Source: Nitriliruptoraceae bacterium
Lineage (GTDB): Bacteria; Actinomycetota; Nitriliruptoria; Nitriliruptorales; Nitriliruptoraceae
DNA: 15,240 nucleotides
Assembly: GCA_007125475.1 (NCBI GenBank)
Contig: SLDB01000238.1
Coordinates: forward strand, 1 to 15,240
Direction of reading: 5' to 3'
Positions 13,584 to 15,240 of this stretch are shown in pieces. How positions within the stretch are numbered: position 1 is the first letter of the stretch; every line of letters starts with the position of its first letter. The position numbers and the translations under genes are program-made. The notes beneath the pieces were generated by a model that saw only the letters and a program-made list of their open reading frames with translations, was not told the DNA's origin and did no database searches.

Positions 13584-14663
13584 GTGTTCGACCGACTCCG
13601 CCAGCTCGAGGCCCGCTTCCGGGACCTCGAGGCGCAGCTGGCTGATCCCGAGGTCGCCGGCGACGGCGAGTTGGTCACCGCGCTCTCCCGGCAGCACGGC
13701 GAGCTGGCTCCGGTCGTCGCCGCCTACCGGCGGTGGCGCACGATCGTCGACGACATCGCCGCGGGTGAGGAGATCCTCGCCGAAGCCACGGGCGGGGAAC
13801 GTGACCACGTCCGCGCCGAGATCGACGAGCTCACGGCCGAGGCGGCCGAACTCGAAGGCGAACTGCGCCACCTGCTGGTGCCGGCCGACCCCAACGATGA
13901 TCGTGACGTCATCATGGAGATCCGGGCCGCCGCGGGTGGTGACGAGGCCGGGCTGTTCGCCGATGAGCTCAAGCAGATGTACCTGGGCTACGCCCAACGA
14001 CGGGGTTGGTCCGCCGACGTCCTCAGTACCTCCCCGCAGGGGATCGGCGGCGTGAAGGAGGCGATCGTCGAGATCGCCGGTCGCGGTGCGTACGCGCACC
14101 TGAAACACGAGTCGGGCGTCCACCGGGTCCAGCGCGTCCCGGCGACCGAGTCGCAGGGACGGATCCACACCTCGACCGCTTCGGTGGCCGTCCTCCCCGC
14201 CGCCCAGGAGGTCGACGTCGAGGTGGCCGCCTCGGATCTGCGCATCGACGTCTACCGATCCTCGGGGCCGGGGGGGCAGAGCGTGAACACCACGGACTCG
14301 GCGGTGCGGATCACCCACCTGCCGACGGGGCTGGTGGTGGCCTGCCAGGACGAGAAGTCCCAGCACCAGAACCGGGAGAAGGCGCTGCGGATCCTGCGCT
14401 CACGGTTGCTGCAGGCCGAGGAGGAGCGGGTGGCCGGGGAACGTGCCGACGCCCGACGCGGACAGATCGGGAGCGGTGACCGCTCCGAGAAGATCCGCAC
14501 GTACAACTTCCCGCAGTCACGGATCACCGACCACCGCATCGGGGTGTCGGTCCACGACCTCGACGCCGTCCTCGGCGGTGACCTCGACGAACTCGTCGAG
14601 GCGTTGCGACGCACCGAGCGCGAACAGCGACTCACCGAGCTGGACGGGGACGCCGATGCCTGA
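13584..14663 (+). CDS. prfA: Peptide chain release factor 1
   Basis: RF1 reads UAA and UAG in the ribosomal A site and triggers peptide release. The product has 359 residues, the normal length. A coiled N-terminal domain (1-100) is followed by the stop-codon reading motif PAT (186-188) within HRVQRVPATESQGRIHTS, which marks RF1 rather than RF2 (SPF). The peptidyl-transferase-centre GGQ lies at 230-232 in RSSGPGGQSVNTTDSAVR. A conserved IRTYNFPQSRITDHR segment comes near the C-terminus. GTG 13584 has GAGGT (13574-13578) five bases upstream and gives the standard MFDRL-like start. The gene itself ends in TGA, which RF1 does not read. prmC, encoding the methylase of the GGQ glutamine (Q232), follows. 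Confidence 0.98.
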   Translation: MFDRLRQLEARFRDLEAQLADPEVAGDGELVTALSRQHGELAPVVAAYRRWRTIVDDIAAGEEILAEATGGERDHVRAEIDELTAEAAELEGELRHLLVPADPNDDRDVIMEIRAAAGGDEAGLFADELKQMYLGYAQRRGWSADVLSTSPQGIGGVKEAIVEIAGRGAYAHLKHESGVHRVQRVPATESQGRIHTSTASVAVLPAAQEVDVEVAASDLRIDVYRSSGPGGQSVNTTDSAVRITHLPTGLVVACQDEKSQHQNREKALRILRSRLLQAEEERVAGERADARRGQIGSGDRSEKIRTYNFPQSRITDHRIGVSVHDLDAVLGGDLDELVEALRRTEREQRLTELDGDADA

Positions 14664-14665
14664 CC

Positions 14666-14750
14666 ACCATCGCTGGGGCGACCATCGCTCGGGCCAGTGT
14701 CGCTCGGGCCGTCGTGGGCCGGGCTGTCGTGGGCCGAGCCGTCGTCGGCC
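14666..14750. repeat. Degenerate 15-base tandem repeat array between prfA and prmC
   Basis: Starting three bases after the prfA stop, about six units follow: 14666-14680, 14681-14695, 14696-14710, a shortened unit 14711-14720, 14721-14735 and 14736-14750. The first two share 13 of 15 bases (ACCATCGCTSGGGCS) and the second and third 12 of 15. The later units keep a GTCGT-GGGCC core spaced 12, 15 and 15 bases apart. It fills most of the 117-base gap before prmC and is not in the prmC frame. Probably a minisatellite formed by slippage. Confidence 0.6.
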
Positions 14751-14780
14751 GGGTGCGGTCAGCGGACCGGCGGGGACGGC

Positions 14781-15240
14781 ATGGTGAGCGCCGCCGTCAC
14801 CCACCCCGCGCTCGTGGCCGAGGTCGCGGCCCGGTTGGCGGCCGCCGGGGTGGCTTCGCCCGAGGTCGACGCCCGGTGGCTCATCGAGCACGTCGACGAC
14901 GTCGCTGGCGAACCGACCGGGTGTGCCGCCGCCCTCCTGGACGCGTTGGTGGAGCGCCGTGCCGCGCGCGAGCCGCTGCAACTGGTGCTCGGTCATACGG
15001 CGTTCCGGCTCCTTGAGCTGCGGTGCCGTCGGGGCGTGTTCATCCCGCGGCCGGAGACCGAGGTCGTCGCAGGGCTCGCGATCGAGGCGGCCCGGGCGTC
15101 GTCGGCGCCGGTGGTGATCGAGCCGTGCACCGGGGCGGGGCCGATCCTGTGCAGCCTCGTCGCCGAGGTCCCGTCGGTCCGCGTCGTCGCCACCGACATC
15201 GAGCCGACGGCGGTTGCGCTGGCCGGCGAGAACCTGGAAC
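14781..15240 (+). CDS. prmC: Release factor glutamine methyltransferase, N-terminal part (3' end outside window)
   Basis: PrmC uses S-adenosylmethionine to methylate the glutamine of the GGQ motif in release factors. Only 153 residues lie inside the window; the frame is still open at its end. The helical N-terminal domain ends in EPLQLVLGHTAF (64-75), then GVFIPRPETE (85-94), the signature of this family. The SAM-binding motif I region reads VIEPCTGAGPIL (112-123), a variant of the usual D-L-G-T-G-S-G-A-I, and the acidic residue after beta 2 is D139 in ATDIEP. The NPPY active site is beyond the window. ATG 14781 has GGGGA (14772-14776) four bases upstream; GTG 14784 is an alternative. The position after prfA is the expected one. 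Confidence 0.93.
   Translation, partial: MVSAAVTHPALVAEVAARLAAAGVASPEVDARWLIEHVDDVAGEPTGCAAALLDALVERRAAREPLQLVLGHTAFRLLELRCRRGVFIPRPETEVVAGLAIEAARASSAPVVIEPCTGAGPILCSLVAEVPSVRVVATDIEPTAVALAGENLE

Noticed and set aside
14666..14750. CRISPR-like array
   Set aside because: Units are 15 bases, contiguous and degenerate with no spacers, so this is a tandem repeat.

Overview
This window looks like a chromosomal segment of a very GC-rich actinobacterium. Codon third positions are almost all G or C, 13 of the 14 visible stop codons are TGA, and the gene order argS-lysA-hom-thrC-thrB-rho-rpmE-prfA-prmC is the order known from Mycobacterium and many other Actinomycetota. A transaldolase-like gene before rho and a DUF1385 gene between rpmE and prfA suggest a deep-branching class (Nitriliruptoria- or Acidimicrobiia-like). 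That placement is an inference from gene order and composition.

Layout. Bases 1-3287 hold the 3' part of argS, lysA and a GNAT acetyltransferase gene, packed end to end (lysA and GNAT overlap by four bases). After a 109-base gap come hom and thrC, again with an ATGA overlap. A small SdpI-like membrane protein gene lies on the minus strand and cuts thrC off from thrB, so thrB probably has its own promoter. A 276-base gap separates thrB from a transaldolase/fructose-6-phosphate aldolase-family gene, which is followed by rho. Two minus-strand genes, an AbrB-family membrane protein and a DUF2007-alpha/beta hydrolase fusion, sit between rho and rpmE as an accessory pair. From 12053 to the end, rpmE, DUF1385, prfA and the 5' part of prmC run on the plus strand.

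Function. lysA (lysine), hom, thrC and thrB (threonine, with hom also feeding methionine) are branches of the aspartate family. argS, rpmE, prfA and prmC serve translation: PrmC methylates the GGQ glutamine of the release factor encoded beside it. rho encodes the transcription termination factor. The accessory genes (GNAT, SdpI-like, AbrB, DUF2007-hydrolase) have no assignable substrate.

No RNA genes, insertion sequences or CRISPR arrays were seen. No intrinsic terminator with a T-tract was found; only GC-rich hairpins lie at several gene ends. I see no clear undescribed system. The points most worth checking are the cysteine-rich ThrB tail with a possible frameshifted continuation, the DUF2007-hydrolase fusion paired with AbrB, the 15-base repeat array before prmC, the structured rpmE leader and the long disordered segment of Rho.
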